The notes under the pieces were generated by a model, which was not told the DNA's origin, ran no database searches, and worked only from the letters and a program-made list of their open reading frames with translations. The translations under genes and the position numbers were made by a program. This document shows, piece by piece, positions 43,543 through 52,402 of a DNA stretch of 64,000 bases. Every line of letters begins with the position of its first letter. The first letter of the stretch is position 1. Source of the stretch: Planctomycetota bacterium (GTDB taxonomy: Bacteria; Planctomycetota; Planctomycetia; Pirellulales; Pirellulaceae); the NCBI GenBank assembly GCA_026692845.1, contig JAPLNM010000035.1, positions 35,934-99,933 of the forward strand, read 5' to 3'.

Positions 43543-44133
43543 CTAGAGCTTGCCTTCGATCGCCAATTGGTGGAAGAAGTGCTGGACGCTCCCCTGGTTC
43601 TTGAGCAGCCAGTCGATCGATGGCTCGCAGTTCATCGCCTTGGCAATCGCCTTGGTGGTCGCTTCTCGGTTGGTTTGAAAGAGCACCTCAGGATCGTACT
43701 TGGCAGTGACGATCGACGGATCGAGCCAGACCGAGACGATGATTCCCAAATCGTTGGCCTTGGCCTTGGGGATGTACCCTTCGCGAACCGCGTCGAGCAC
43801 GCCGTTGGCGATGGCGGCTTGGACAGTTCCCATGAGGATATTGGTGTATTTCTCGTTGTTGACGGTAACCTTGCTGACCATCACTGTGACGGGTCGAACC
43901 TGAACGTCGCAGTTGAGGATCGCGTAGATTTTTGAGTGGCCTTTGGTCTGATTGCCAATCATGTTGGCGATGGAATAACCGACCGGTCCATCGAGTTCAC
44001 CGATGACCACTTCGGGTTCAGCGGCTGACCAAGCTTCGGTCGATTCGACCAGGGCCTCGCCCGTTCTCATCACGATGCGACCTTTGCTCGATACGCTAGA
44101 TTTTTTGGTAGCCGATTTCTTTTTCTTTGCCAT
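43543..44133 (-). CDS. Formaldehyde-activating enzyme (Fae) family protein
   Basis: 196 residues from ATG 44133; a Lys/Ser-rich N-terminal tail of 20 residues precedes the domain. Fae condenses formaldehyde with tetrahydromethanopterin. Alignable landmarks are RTGEALVES, AIANGVLDAVREGYIPKAKA, NDLGIIVSVWLDPSI, and NREATTKAIAKAMNCEPSIDWLL, matching the Fae C-terminal pattern. In classical Fae the catalytic His lies in a stretch like AHIDL-I-G; here the same place reads PEVVIGELDGP with no His. This points to one of the Fae-like paralogues known from planctomycetes, whose function is unclear. It lies 51 nt downstream of the symporter gene in the same direction. Confidence 0.78.
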   Translation of the reverse strand: MAKKKKSATKKSSVSSKGRIVMRTGEALVESTEAWSAAEPEVVIGELDGPVGYSIANMIGNQTKGHSKIYAILNCDVQVRPVTVMVSKVTVNNEKYTNILMGTVQAAIANGVLDAVREGYIPKAKANDLGIIVSVWLDPSIVTAKYDPEVLFQTNREATTKAIAKAMNCEPSIDWLLKNQGSVQHFFHQLAIEGKL

Positions 44134-44184
44134 GATGTGTGCCTTGGGATGATGTGAAGCGAAAAAAATCAAGGTGTGTTTAGG

Positions 44185-45708
44185 TTAGTGGGAATGCTCG
44201 AGATGCTCGTGGGGCAATCCATCCACGGGTCGTAGTCCGATGTGATCCATCAGAATGTGACATCGGTTTTTGATCCATTGGGGAGCGTAGGAGCCAAAGA
44301 TCATCCCGAGGATGGCGAAACTCAAGGCGACCAACTGCGGCGGATAGGTTTCATGCAAACCGGCGATTCCAGGGATCGGGATCCTGTCGGAAAAAGTCAC
44401 AAACGCCCATGAACTTACCCCGAGCACGATCGAAAAGATCGCTCCTTGGGTCGTCGCACGCTTCCAATAAAGCCCTGCGGACAACGGAACAAAGGCACCG
44501 GCAAGGGTGATTTGATAAGCGTTGGAAACCAGATCGTAGATCGGAGTGCCCAGGGTCAAGATCGCATAGGTCAGGACAAAGCAAGTAAAGATCAGAATCG
44601 TGATGCGCATGGCAAGCAAAAGCTCTTTGTCACGCATATTGGGTTTGATATGCCTTAGGATGTTTTCGACAAAACTCGTCGAAGGAGCCAGTAAAGTGGC
44701 TGAGGAACAGGACTTGATCGCCGAGACCAACGCCCCAAAAAAGAGTATCTGAGCAAACAACGGCATGTGATCGAGAATCATCGTGGGGAGGACTTTTTGT
44801 GGATCGTTTTCGAGCAACTCCTTCGAGTGCTCGGGCATTTTGATCAGAGCCGCAACGACGATGAACATCGGAACGAACGCGAAAACCAAGTAGCATAGTC
44901 CCCCGATGATCGCTCCGTATTTCGCCGACCGCTCATCCTTGGCCGACATGACCCGTTGAAAGACATCCTGCTGAGGGATCGAGCCGAGCATCATCGTGAT
45001 GGCTGCTGCGAGGAAAAAAGCCCACTCTTTGACCGTCGGTGGCGGCAAGATATTGAACCAATCGCGCTGGCCCGCATACTCGAAAACCTTTGAAGCCCCC
45101 CCGACCAACCCGGCCGAGTACCAAGCGATGTAGGAGAGCCCCAAAACCAGAACGATCATTTGAATAAAGTCGGTCCAAGCCACCGCGAGCATCCCACCCA
45201 TCATCACGTAGATAAGGACCAGTACCGTGCCGATGATCATGCCCGTCGAATGGGCGATCGCCCCCCCTGAGAGGATGGTAAACACCAGCCCTAACGCCGT
45301 GACTTGGGCTGCCACCCAACCGAGATAGCTCAGGATAATCATCCCCGAACAAAGGATTTCGACCGGAACTCCGTAGCGTTTCCGAAAGAAATCGCCGATG
45401 GTCAGAAGTTTCATCCGATACAAACGCATCGCAAAAAACAACCCGACGAACACCAAACACATCGAAGCCCCAAACGGGTCTTCGATGACGGACTTTAGCC
45501 CCCCTTCGACAAACTTCGCAGGGATACCCATGACCGTCTCGGCGCCGAACCAAGTTGCGAAGCTTGTCGTGATGACCATGTACAGAGGCAGCGTGTGACC
45601 GGCGACGGCAAAATCGGCGGTGCTCTTAACCTTGGTACCAGCCCAAGCTCCAATGGCCAGCGTGCCCAATAGATAGATGAATACGAAGATCAATAGTTCG
45701 ATGTTCAT
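44185..45708 (-). CDS. Sodium/solute symporter (SSS family)
   Basis: 507 residues with about 13 hydrophobic helices. Typical family stretches are STADFAVAGHTLPLYMVITTSFATWFG (split by helix 1-2 loop), GASMCLVFVGLFFAMRLY, GGMLAVAWTDFIQMIVLVLG and SCSSATLLAPSTSFVENIL. SSS carriers use sodium to import sugars, amino acids, organic acids or vitamins; the substrate cannot be told here. The C-terminus ends in a His-rich tail (LPHEHLEHSH). It is followed by the Fae-like gene. Confidence 0.9.
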   Translation of the reverse strand: MNIELLIFVFIYLLGTLAIGAWAGTKVKSTADFAVAGHTLPLYMVITTSFATWFGAETVMGIPAKFVEGGLKSVIEDPFGASMCLVFVGLFFAMRLYRMKLLTIGDFFRKRYGVPVEILCSGMIILSYLGWVAAQVTALGLVFTILSGGAIAHSTGMIIGTVLVLIYVMMGGMLAVAWTDFIQMIVLVLGLSYIAWYSAGLVGGASKVFEYAGQRDWFNILPPPTVKEWAFFLAAAITMMLGSIPQQDVFQRVMSAKDERSAKYGAIIGGLCYLVFAFVPMFIVVAALIKMPEHSKELLENDPQKVLPTMILDHMPLFAQILFFGALVSAIKSCSSATLLAPSTSFVENILRHIKPNMRDKELLLAMRITILIFTCFVLTYAILTLGTPIYDLVSNAYQITLAGAFVPLSAGLYWKRATTQGAIFSIVLGVSSWAFVTFSDRIPIPGIAGLHETYPPQLVALSFAILGMIFGSYAPQWIKNRCHILMDHIGLRPVDGLPHEHLEHSH

Positions 45709-45805
45709 GCCGCATCTGCCTTTGATATTAAGCCTTTGGTATGGAGCTAACGAATGGTACTAAGCCGTCGACGGAGCAACGGAGCATAAGGACTCGGCAG
45801 GCGAC

Positions 45806-47446
45806 TTACTTCGAGAGTATGAACGGGACGGTGACGATCGCTGCGTCTTTATCTCGGCAATCGATTTCTAAAAACTCAGGGAACTGAGAATCGCTTCCAA
45901 GAATCAAAATGGCCACACCGCTGGATTCCTCCAATTGGATCAGCTCGCGACGTTTCCGGTTGTTCAGGTACGCAGCGACGTTCTCATTGACTCGAACGTT
46001 GATGCGTGCGACCCCTGGATGCTGGCTTGCCAACATCAAGATTCGGGTGACCTCGATCGCCATGCTTTCGGCGGTTTTGACCAATCCTCGACCTTGGCAA
46101 CAAGGACAATCCTCGTAGACGCTCCGTTTGAAACTTGGTCGAATCCGTTGCCGCGTCATTTCGATCAAACCGAATGGACTGGTTCTGAGGATTTTGGTTC
46201 GGGCCCGATCGCGCTTCATCGCGTCGCTGAGGGACTTTTCCACTTTGCGACGATGCGACTCTTTCCGCATATCGATAAAGTCGTTGACGATCACGCCTCC
46301 CAAATCGCGTAGACGCAATTGTCTGGCTATCTCTTTGCTAGCTGCCAGGTTCAAGTGAAACGCGTTTTCCTCAGCGTTCTCGTCACCGCCGCGAAAATTA
46401 CCGCTGTTGACGTCGATAGCGACCAACGCCTCGGTCGGGTCGATGACTATCGAACCTCCCCCCTTGAGCGGCACGACCCGCTGGTGGATTCGAGCGATCT
46501 CCTGCTCGAGTTTGAAGCGGTGAAAGAGCGGTTCTCGACTGTCGTACAACTCGATCCGATCGGCGTACTTGGGCATGACCAGTTCCATGAACTCTTTGGC
46601 GCGTTGGAAGGCATCTGGCGAATCGATCAGAATCGAATCGATGTCTTCGGTAAACGTATCGCGGATGGTCCGAATCATGATGTCGGACTCTTCGTAGACA
46701 TCGCAAGGCCCTGGTTGATTCTTGATCCGCTTGGCGAGCACTTTCCAGAGCCGCAGCAAATAAGCCACATCGCGGTAGAGTTCCTTGCGGTTGCGTTCTT
46801 GCGCCGCGGTCCTGACGATGAACCCAACCCCCTTGGGTATGTTGATCTCATGCATCGTGGACTTGAGTTTTTTTCGCTCGACTTCGTCTTCGATCTTGCG
46901 GCTGATCCCTACGCGGCCGAGCGAGGGCATCAGGACAAGGTATCGGCCGGGGATACTGACGTAGGTCGAGAGGGTTGGGCCTTTGGTGCCGATCCCCTCT
47001 TTGATGACCTGAACGATGACTTCGTCACCGCGTTTGAAAATTTCTTGGATGGGTGGCTTAAACCTCGGCCTACCGCTTCGAAGTTTCCCACCGCGTGGAT
47101 TCGGCCCACGCGAGCTTTGAGATGGTTCTTCGTCACCGCCCCCTTCTTCGTCATCGATCCCAAAGTTCTTGCCGCTTAGAATATCCGCAGGATCGTAACC
47201 GGCTTGGCGAAAGTACTCCGGTTCGATGTCGCTGATGTGGAGGAATCCGTTGCGCCCGACGCCGAAATCGACGAAGGCAGCTTGGATACTCGGTTCGATA
47301 TTGACGATTTTGCCCTTATAGATGTTTCCAACCCAGTTGTTCTGGCTGGTTCGTTCGGTGTAGAGCTCTTCGAGAATTCCGTCTTCCAAAAGCGCGATTC
47401 GGCACTCCTCGGCTTGCGAGACGTTGATCAACATTTCCTTCTTCAT
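45806..47446 (-). CDS. RNase E/G family endoribonuclease
   Basis: 546 residues from ATG 47446 (MKKEMLINVSQAEECRIALL), the conserved N-terminus of this family in planctomycetes; the frame extends to 47530 without family similarity. An S1 domain (NIYKGKIVNIEPSIQAAFVD, VGRNGFLHISDIEP) is followed by the catalytic region with the metal-binding Asp residues in VAIDVNSGNF and VNDFIDMR, and the zinc-link motif CPCCQGRG. It processes or degrades mRNA and rRNA. The region between the S1 halves carries an extra charged insert (about 80-130). The C-terminal scaffold of E. coli RNase E is absent, so it is more like RNase G. It lies 46 nt after ptsI. Confidence 0.93.
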   Translation of the reverse strand: MKKEMLINVSQAEECRIALLEDGILEELYTERTSQNNWVGNIYKGKIVNIEPSIQAAFVDFGVGRNGFLHISDIEPEYFRQAGYDPADILSGKNFGIDDEEGGGDEEPSQSSRGPNPRGGKLRSGRPRFKPPIQEIFKRGDEVIVQVIKEGIGTKGPTLSTYVSIPGRYLVLMPSLGRVGISRKIEDEVERKKLKSTMHEINIPKGVGFIVRTAAQERNRKELYRDVAYLLRLWKVLAKRIKNQPGPCDVYEESDIMIRTIRDTFTEDIDSILIDSPDAFQRAKEFMELVMPKYADRIELYDSREPLFHRFKLEQEIARIHQRVVPLKGGGSIVIDPTEALVAIDVNSGNFRGGDENAEENAFHLNLAASKEIARQLRLRDLGGVIVNDFIDMRKESHRRKVEKSLSDAMKRDRARTKILRTSPFGLIEMTRQRIRPSFKRSVYEDCPCCQGRGLVKTAESMAIEVTRILMLASQHPGVARINVRVNENVAAYLNNRKRRELIQLEESSGVAILILGSDSQFPEFLEIDCRDKDAAIVTVPFILSK

Positions 47447-47492
47447 CGAGAATATTTTCCTTGTTTCATTTAAATTGTTTCCTTGGGATTCG

Positions 47493-49241
47493 TCATGCTT
47501 GGAGCACGATTTCGGGCACGAGCCCTGCAAGTTGGTTCATCAAGAAGGCTTCGACTTCGCGCGCAGTACCGAGTCTGAGCGCACGCCAAGCCATGGCTTC
47601 ACATTGCCCGAGCGTTACGGATCGTATTGCCTTCTTGATCACCGGGATCGTCGACGGAGCCAAGCTCAGAGAACGGATTCCCATTCCAACCAAAAGTAAG
47701 GCGTGAGCGGGATTGTTACTCATCTCTCCGCATACGCTCGTCGATTTGCCATGTTCGGATGTGATCTCTTGAGTTCGTTTGATCAATCTTAGCACAGCCG
47801 GATCGCACGCTTGGTACAGGTCGGCGACCGAGTCATTGCTCCGGTCGACGGCAAGCGTGTATTGCGTCAAGTCATTGGTCCCGATACTTACAAAGTCGAT
47901 TTCTTCGATAAATCGGTCCAACATTAAAACAGCCGCTGGCACCTCGACCATCATGCCAACCTGGAGCGTCGAAGGGATTCGTATTCCTTCGCAAGTCAAA
48001 TCGTCTGCGACACTGCGCAAAAGAAATTTCGCGCTTCGGAATTCATCCAACGTCGTGACCATCGGAAACATGATACGACAGTTCCCTGCACTTGCCGCCC
48101 TGAGGATGGCTCGTACCTGAACTCGAAACAGCGCTGGATTTCGCAAACTCAATCGTATGGACCTAAGTCCTAAGAACGGATTGTTCTCGGGTTCCACCGG
48201 CCGTGTCATCCCCATCTTATCGGCACCTAGGTCCAGGGTGCGTATGACGACCGGGCGGCCCTGCATATCCCGCAAAACTTGCTGATATGCCAAAAAATGC
48301 TCCTCCTCCGTGGGCTCCTTATCATGCCCAAGGTAGAGAAATTCAGTGCGGTATAATCCAACCCCATCGGCTCCGCGAGCCAAACATGCTTGGGTTTCGT
48401 TTGGAAATTCGACGTTGGCCATCAACTCGACATGCACGCCGTCAGATGTCACGGCGGGCAAGTCTCTGAGTTCCGAAAGTTCCGAGACGATCGATTCGCG
48501 TGCGATGCGTCGCTTCAGGTACCGTTCGCGCGTCGGAGCATCAGGAGATACAAAAATCCGACCTACATGCCCATCGATGATCACCTCGTCACCAGATCGG
48601 ATGTTGTGGAGAAAATTCCCCACTCCAACAACCGCCGGGATCTCCATCCCACGCGCGACAATCGCAGTATGGCCGCCAGGACCGCCTGCCTCGGTGCAAA
48701 GGGCTAACACTTTTTCCGTGTCGAAAGACGCAGTTTCGCCAGGAGTCAAATCATGGCTTACGACAATCGAACCCAGAGGAATCTCATTAAAGGTCTGCGT
48801 GGGCTTGCCCGTAAGGGCCTCAAGGAGCGTCCGCTCGACATCCCGTACATCGGCAGCGCGTTCAGCTAAAAACGAGGAACTGGCCTTGCGGAACGCCGCT
48901 GCATACTTCGCAAAAACTTCGCTCACGGCATACTCGGCCGCATAGAGATTGTCGCGGATCAAGTGCTCCATCTCGGAGCGAACATGAGGATCAAGCAGCA
49001 GTTGCTGCTGCGCAGAGAAAATACCCCCAAGATCGGCTCCCCAGCTCTCGGTCGTCTCCTTGCCACGCGCTCCGAGCACCTGATGCGCCTTGGATACCGC
49101 TTCGACCAACCGTTGCCATTCACGCTGAGCTTCGGGCCTGGAAACCAAACATCGGGCGATGCTGTAGCCCTCTCGGTCAAAAACAATCGCTTTGCCGATG
49201 GCTACGCCAGGGGATACTGCAATGCCTTGTAATTCCAGCAT
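47493..49241 (-). CDS. ptsI: Phosphotransferase system enzyme I
   Basis: 582 residues from ATG 49241, 7 nt after the HPr stop. Enzyme I takes phosphate from PEP and passes it to HPr. The sequence starts LQGIAVSPGVAIGKAIV; the phosphorylated His is in EAGGPGGHTAIVARGMEIPA (normal enzymes read TSHT, here GGHT, His kept); the PEP-binding barrel shows RTEFLYLG, RTLDLGADKM, FVSIGTNDLTQYTLAVDR and SVCGEMSNNP. No sugar-specific EIIB/EIIC gene is present in the window, which fits a regulatory phosphorelay. Confidence 0.95.
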   Translation of the reverse strand: MLELQGIAVSPGVAIGKAIVFDREGYSIARCLVSRPEAQREWQRLVEAVSKAHQVLGARGKETTESWGADLGGIFSAQQQLLLDPHVRSEMEHLIRDNLYAAEYAVSEVFAKYAAAFRKASSSFLAERAADVRDVERTLLEALTGKPTQTFNEIPLGSIVVSHDLTPGETASFDTEKVLALCTEAGGPGGHTAIVARGMEIPAVVGVGNFLHNIRSGDEVIIDGHVGRIFVSPDAPTRERYLKRRIARESIVSELSELRDLPAVTSDGVHVELMANVEFPNETQACLARGADGVGLYRTEFLYLGHDKEPTEEEHFLAYQQVLRDMQGRPVVIRTLDLGADKMGMTRPVEPENNPFLGLRSIRLSLRNPALFRVQVRAILRAASAGNCRIMFPMVTTLDEFRSAKFLLRSVADDLTCEGIRIPSTLQVGMMVEVPAAVLMLDRFIEEIDFVSIGTNDLTQYTLAVDRSNDSVADLYQACDPAVLRLIKRTQEITSEHGKSTSVCGEMSNNPAHALLLVGMGIRSLSLAPSTIPVIKKAIRSVTLGQCEAMAWRALRLGTAREVEAFLMNQLAGLVPEIVLQA

Positions 49242-49248
49242 GCGCGGT

Positions 49249-49515
49249 TTACGGGTCGTCAAATTGTGAATCAAACAAACGCGCAATGGCCTCAACAGCC
49301 ATCGATGCGTCGGGGCCTTGGGCTCGCAAGGTCAACTCAGTGCCCTGCGGTGCTCCTAATGTCAGTAAGCCGATCATCGAGCGACAGTCGGCAATCTGGC
49401 CAGCTCTTTCCAGTTCGATCTGGCACTGGTAATGCGTTGCCGTACGGACCAGCTTGTCTGCCGGCCGCATGTGCAAACCCTCCGGATTTTGAACTGTAAC
49501 CACTCGGGTGATCAT
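49249..49515 (-). CDS. ptsH: Phosphocarrier protein HPr
   Basis: 88 residues from ATG 49515. The phosphorylated His is in NPEGLHMRPADKLV. The second region DCRSMIGLLTLGAPQGTEL keeps a Ser in the position modified by HPr kinase and resembles the Gram-positive type of HPr more than the E. coli type. It carries phosphate from enzyme I to the EIIA-Ntr protein encoded 21 nt upstream. Confidence 0.95.
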   Translation of the reverse strand: MITRVVTVQNPEGLHMRPADKLVRTATHYQCQIELERAGQIADCRSMIGLLTLGAPQGTELTLRAQGPDASMAVEAIARLFDSQFDDP

Positions 49516-49536
49516 CAAATCTCTCTAAGAAAACCC

Positions 49537-50013
49537 CTAGTTGCTCGCTTGGCTGCTGTCGGCTTCTTCCAACAACTCCAAGATCTCTTCGACCGTTTTC
49601 GACTGGCTCAAGACCCGGCAGAACTGCTCGTCTCGAAGCTGCCGCGAAATGTTTTCCAACGCTCTTAGATGATCTCCAGGTCGATCCGGCGGAGAGACCA
49701 ACAAAAAAAACAAACTCGCTTTTTGGCCGTCAAGGGACTCGAAATCCAAGCCCTGCGCACTGACTCCCACCGTCCCGACGAGCTTCTTGACACTCGGATG
49801 CTTCGTGTGCGGTACAGCGACCCCACGACCGATTCCGGTACTGCCCAACTCCTCGCGACGCATAATCGCCTTGATGATGTCGTCTTTGTCCTTAGCCAAA
49901 ATCTCCTGAGCCTCGACCAACGACTGCACAAGCTCTGCAATCACCTCTTCCTTGGTCGTTGCGGCAAGGTCCGACTTGACCGCTTTAGGAGCCACAAATA
50001 CGGAAAACTTCAT
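49537..50013 (-). CDS. ptsN: PTS EIIA(Ntr)-type regulatory protein
   Basis: 158 residues from ATG 50013. EIIA-Ntr is a phosphoacceptor that regulates rather than transports. The active His is in GIGRGVAVPHTKHPSVKKL, and the following FFLLVSPPDRPGDHLRALENISRQL is the family core. It stands between hpf and ptsH, and the pairing of hpf with ptsN is well known from the rpoN region of proteobacteria, although rpoN is not present in this window. Confidence 0.93.
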   Translation of the reverse strand: MKFSVFVAPKAVKSDLAATTKEEVIAELVQSLVEAQEILAKDKDDIIKAIMRREELGSTGIGRGVAVPHTKHPSVKKLVGTVGVSAQGLDFESLDGQKASLFFLLVSPPDRPGDHLRALENISRQLRDEQFCRVLSQSKTVEEILELLEEADSSQASN

Positions 50014-50139
50014 AGATTGCTGATGCCTTTGTCGGAAACGTTCTTCAACCCACGTACTTCTTGACGGTGTCTTCAAATCACCGCTTTTTTAAGTACTGGG
50101 CCATCGAGGGACAAACCAGAACCCAAGCAAGCAGGGATC

Positions 50140-50460
50140 TCAAGTATGGTGCGCGTTGGGACCACCCTTGTGGTCCGTGACACGCTCCTTGTGCTTGCGA
50201 ATCTGCTGCTCGACTTTGTCCAGAGTCAAATCTAAAGCCGCAACGACCGAGGTCGACTCCGTAGCGGCTACAAATTCCGGCGAATGCTCAGCCGAAACGT
50301 TGATTTCAACGCTCGGACGGTCGAGCTTCTCTAAATCAACGGTAACCTCAATGGCGTTGATACGGTCGAAAAAACGCCGGAGCTTCTCGACCTTCGATGC
50401 GATTATCTGCTGGTCTTCGCCCTGGAGATGCCCATGACGCGTCGATATGTTGACTTGCAC
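50140..50460 (-). CDS. hpf: Short ribosome hibernation promoting factor (HPF/RaiA)
   Basis: 106 residues from a GTG at 50460 with AGGAG 8 nt upstream, which fixes the start. The sequence MQVNISTRHGHLQGEDQQII, then KLRRFFDRINAIEVTVDLEK and KVEQQIRKHKERVTDHKG, is that of short HPF/YfiA proteins, which bind the 30S decoding site and silence ribosomes in stationary phase or starvation. The long-type C-terminal dimerisation domain is absent. It heads the minus-strand set hpf-ptsN-ptsH-ptsI, with 126 nt between hpf and ptsN. Confidence 0.93.
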   Translation of the reverse strand: MQVNISTRHGHLQGEDQQIIASKVEKLRRFFDRINAIEVTVDLEKLDRPSVEINVSAEHSPEFVAATESTSVVAALDLTLDKVEQQIRKHKERVTDHKGGPNAHHT

Positions 50461-50886
50461 TGTAGTACTCCTGGAACGAGGTTCCCCAGAGTGAATTTCC
50501 CAAGATGAGAAGCGCCGATTCGGAGTTCCCCAAATGGTGAATCTCGTCGGAGCCCGTGTGAATGACGCTGCGAATTATACCCTGAACCGCGACAGTCAGA
50601 AATCCCAATCCCAGCGACAGACCCCAGATTCACCAATTCGACTCCAGTCCACGTCGGGTTGCTAACTATCCCGAAAAACCAAAATAGAAGCCCCCTTACC
50701 GAATTAATCCGAGAAAATCGAATTTCCGTAGCAAACATGAAAAACCTTAAAGACTATCTCGGGTTTGAGACTTTGTAGCGCCTTCTGGTCTATACTTGAC
50801 TAGCCAATAGTCGATCTGTCCGAATGATCACGTCCTCAATGATCCGATAATCCAATAACGTGTCAGTGTCCCTCAGGATCCATGCA
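50461..50886. other. Divergent intergenic region between hpf and EF-hand gene, 426 nt
   Basis: No credible gene is seen here. It contains the hpf leader, with a short GGAAC/GTTCC inverted repeat at about 50473-50485, the candidate hpf -10 box, and on the plus strand a TATACT at 50791-50796 that could be the -10 of the EF-hand gene, though its -35 is poor. Confidence 0.45.
50574..50579 (-). promoter_or_regulatory. Candidate -10 box for hpf
   Basis: The minus strand reads TATAAT here, an exact consensus -10 box, about 114 nt before the hpf start codon. The -35 region at 17 nt spacing is only TTTCTG, so the call rests on the -10 alone. Confidence 0.35.
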
Positions 50887-52371
50887 ATGAGCTTTTCTTA
50901 TCGAAACCTAGTCATACCCCTAGCTCTTGGACTCCTTGGAAACTTATCGTTCGATCGGCTAGCCCTCGCACAACCCCCAGGAATGTCCTTCGGCAGCGGT
51001 GGACCTCCCATGACCATGATGGGTGGTGGATCCGAACGCGGAGGTGATCGCGGAGGTGACCGAGGACGCGGGGGATTCGGCGGCGGAGGATTCGGCGGCG
51101 GGGGATTCGGCGGCGGGGGATTCGGCGGCGGAGGATTCGACCCGTCGAGCTTCATATCCCGCATGGATACCAACGGCAACGGCTCGATCGACCCAGAGGA
51201 GGCCCAAGGCCCAGCGCGGTTCATGCTCGATCGGATGGCCAGAAACAACCCAAAAATCGACCTCACCAAACCCATTCCTATCTCGGTCATCACCGAGTCG
51301 TTCCAACAAATGCGAAGCGGTGGCGGTTCCTTCGGTGGTGGTTCCTTCGGTGGTGATCCCTCCGACGAAACCGTAGCGGGTTCGTCGAGCAGCTCTCTGG
51401 TACCTGGGTTCGGTGTCAAACTCGATCGTACCCCGGTTCCAGGCTTCGGCGCATCAGGCAAAAACCCACCAACGAAAGTCGAAGACCAAGACCTTCGCGA
51501 CGCCGACGAACGCATGAGGCGCTACGACCGAAACAATGACGGCGGGATCGACGAAACGGAATACCGCGAAACCCGATGGACCGAACAAATGTCCCAATGG
51601 GATTCGAACAAGGATGGAAAACTCACGCGAGAAGAAGTCGCCGTTCGCTACGCTCGACGTCGTCTCCTAAGCGGCAACCAAGCCGCACCGGAACAGTCTC
51701 GCAACGGCTGGGAGGCTCGCAACCGCGGTGATGGACGGGGCGACCCCCAAGCCGCTGCCGCCCAAGCCGGACGTACTGAAGGGGACCAAAAAGTTGCCCA
51801 CCCTTTCGAAAAACGTGCTAGCTTCCGAACCTCCGATAGCTCCGGAAATGCCCCCCGACCCTCCGGTATGCCCGAGTGGTTCGACCGCGGCGATACCAAC
51901 CTGGACAATCAGGTCTCCATGGGCGAGTTCGCTCGCAAATGGGACGCATCGACCCTCGAAGACTTCTACAAGTTCGATGCCAATCAGGACGGATTTATCA
52001 CCGTTCAGGAATGCCTGGCCGCCGTCAAAAAAGGTTACCTCAAAGGCTCCGGAAGCTCCTCGCCTAGCTCCAACAGCGTCGCAAACTCCGATAGCTCGGC
52101 AAGCCCAGGTGCCTCAAGCTCCAATCCAACGACCGGAACTCCAGTCCCCAACGCCACAAGCTCCGGATCGGCCGTTCCGATGAGCGCACCTATCGATGAT
52201 CGTATGCGAGTCTTCGCAAAACGAAGCATTGATCGCGCTGACAAAGACAAGAACGGATTTCTCACTCCCGACGAATTCAAATCCACCCGAAGCTCTTTTG
52301 GAGATGTCGACAAGGATAAAAACGGTCAAATCGACCTGGATGAATACGTCAAGTTCAGCAACTCTCGCTAA
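50887..52371 (+). CDS. Exported EF-hand protein with glycine-rich segment
   Basis: 494 residues from ATG 50887 (AGGA 9 nt upstream). A signal peptide ends near LALAQPP. A Gly/Phe-rich region with repeated GGGGF units at about 55-85 is encoded by a 15-bp tandem repeat. About seven calcium-binding EF-hand loops follow, such as DTNGNGSIDPEE, DRNNDGGIDETE, DSNKDGKLTREE, DTNLDNQVSMGE, DANQDGFITVQE, DKDKNGFLTPDE and DKDKNGQIDLDE. A Ser/Pro/Ala-rich linker at about 385-430 divides the last pair from the rest. Exported EF-hand proteins are common in planctomycetes; the role is probably calcium-dependent structure or adhesion. No enzyme domain is visible. Confidence 0.85.
   Translation: MSFSYRNLVIPLALGLLGNLSFDRLALAQPPGMSFGSGGPPMTMMGGGSERGGDRGGDRGRGGFGGGGFGGGGFGGGGFGGGGFDPSSFISRMDTNGNGSIDPEEAQGPARFMLDRMARNNPKIDLTKPIPISVITESFQQMRSGGGSFGGGSFGGDPSDETVAGSSSSSLVPGFGVKLDRTPVPGFGASGKNPPTKVEDQDLRDADERMRRYDRNNDGGIDETEYRETRWTEQMSQWDSNKDGKLTREEVAVRYARRRLLSGNQAAPEQSRNGWEARNRGDGRGDPQAAAAQAGRTEGDQKVAHPFEKRASFRTSDSSGNAPRPSGMPEWFDRGDTNLDNQVSMGEFARKWDASTLEDFYKFDANQDGFITVQECLAAVKKGYLKGSGSSSPSSNSVANSDSSASPGASSSNPTTGTPVPNATSSGSAVPMSAPIDDRMRVFAKRSIDRADKDKNGFLTPDEFKSTRSSFGDVDKDKNGQIDLDEYVKFSNSR
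51073..51140. repeat. 15-bp tandem repeat coding Gly-rich units
   Basis: Four to five copies of GGATTCGGCGGCGGR-type units coding GFGGG. The copies are nearly identical at the DNA level, which suggests recent slippage rather than old protein-level repetition. Confidence 0.8.
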
Positions 52372-52402
52372 ACCCTCCACCCGCTCGATCCAATCCATCT
52401 CT

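Noticed and set aside
46319..47179. 286-codon plus-strand frame
   Set aside because: Antisense to the RNase E/G gene, whose catalytic and zinc-link motifs are on the minus strand.
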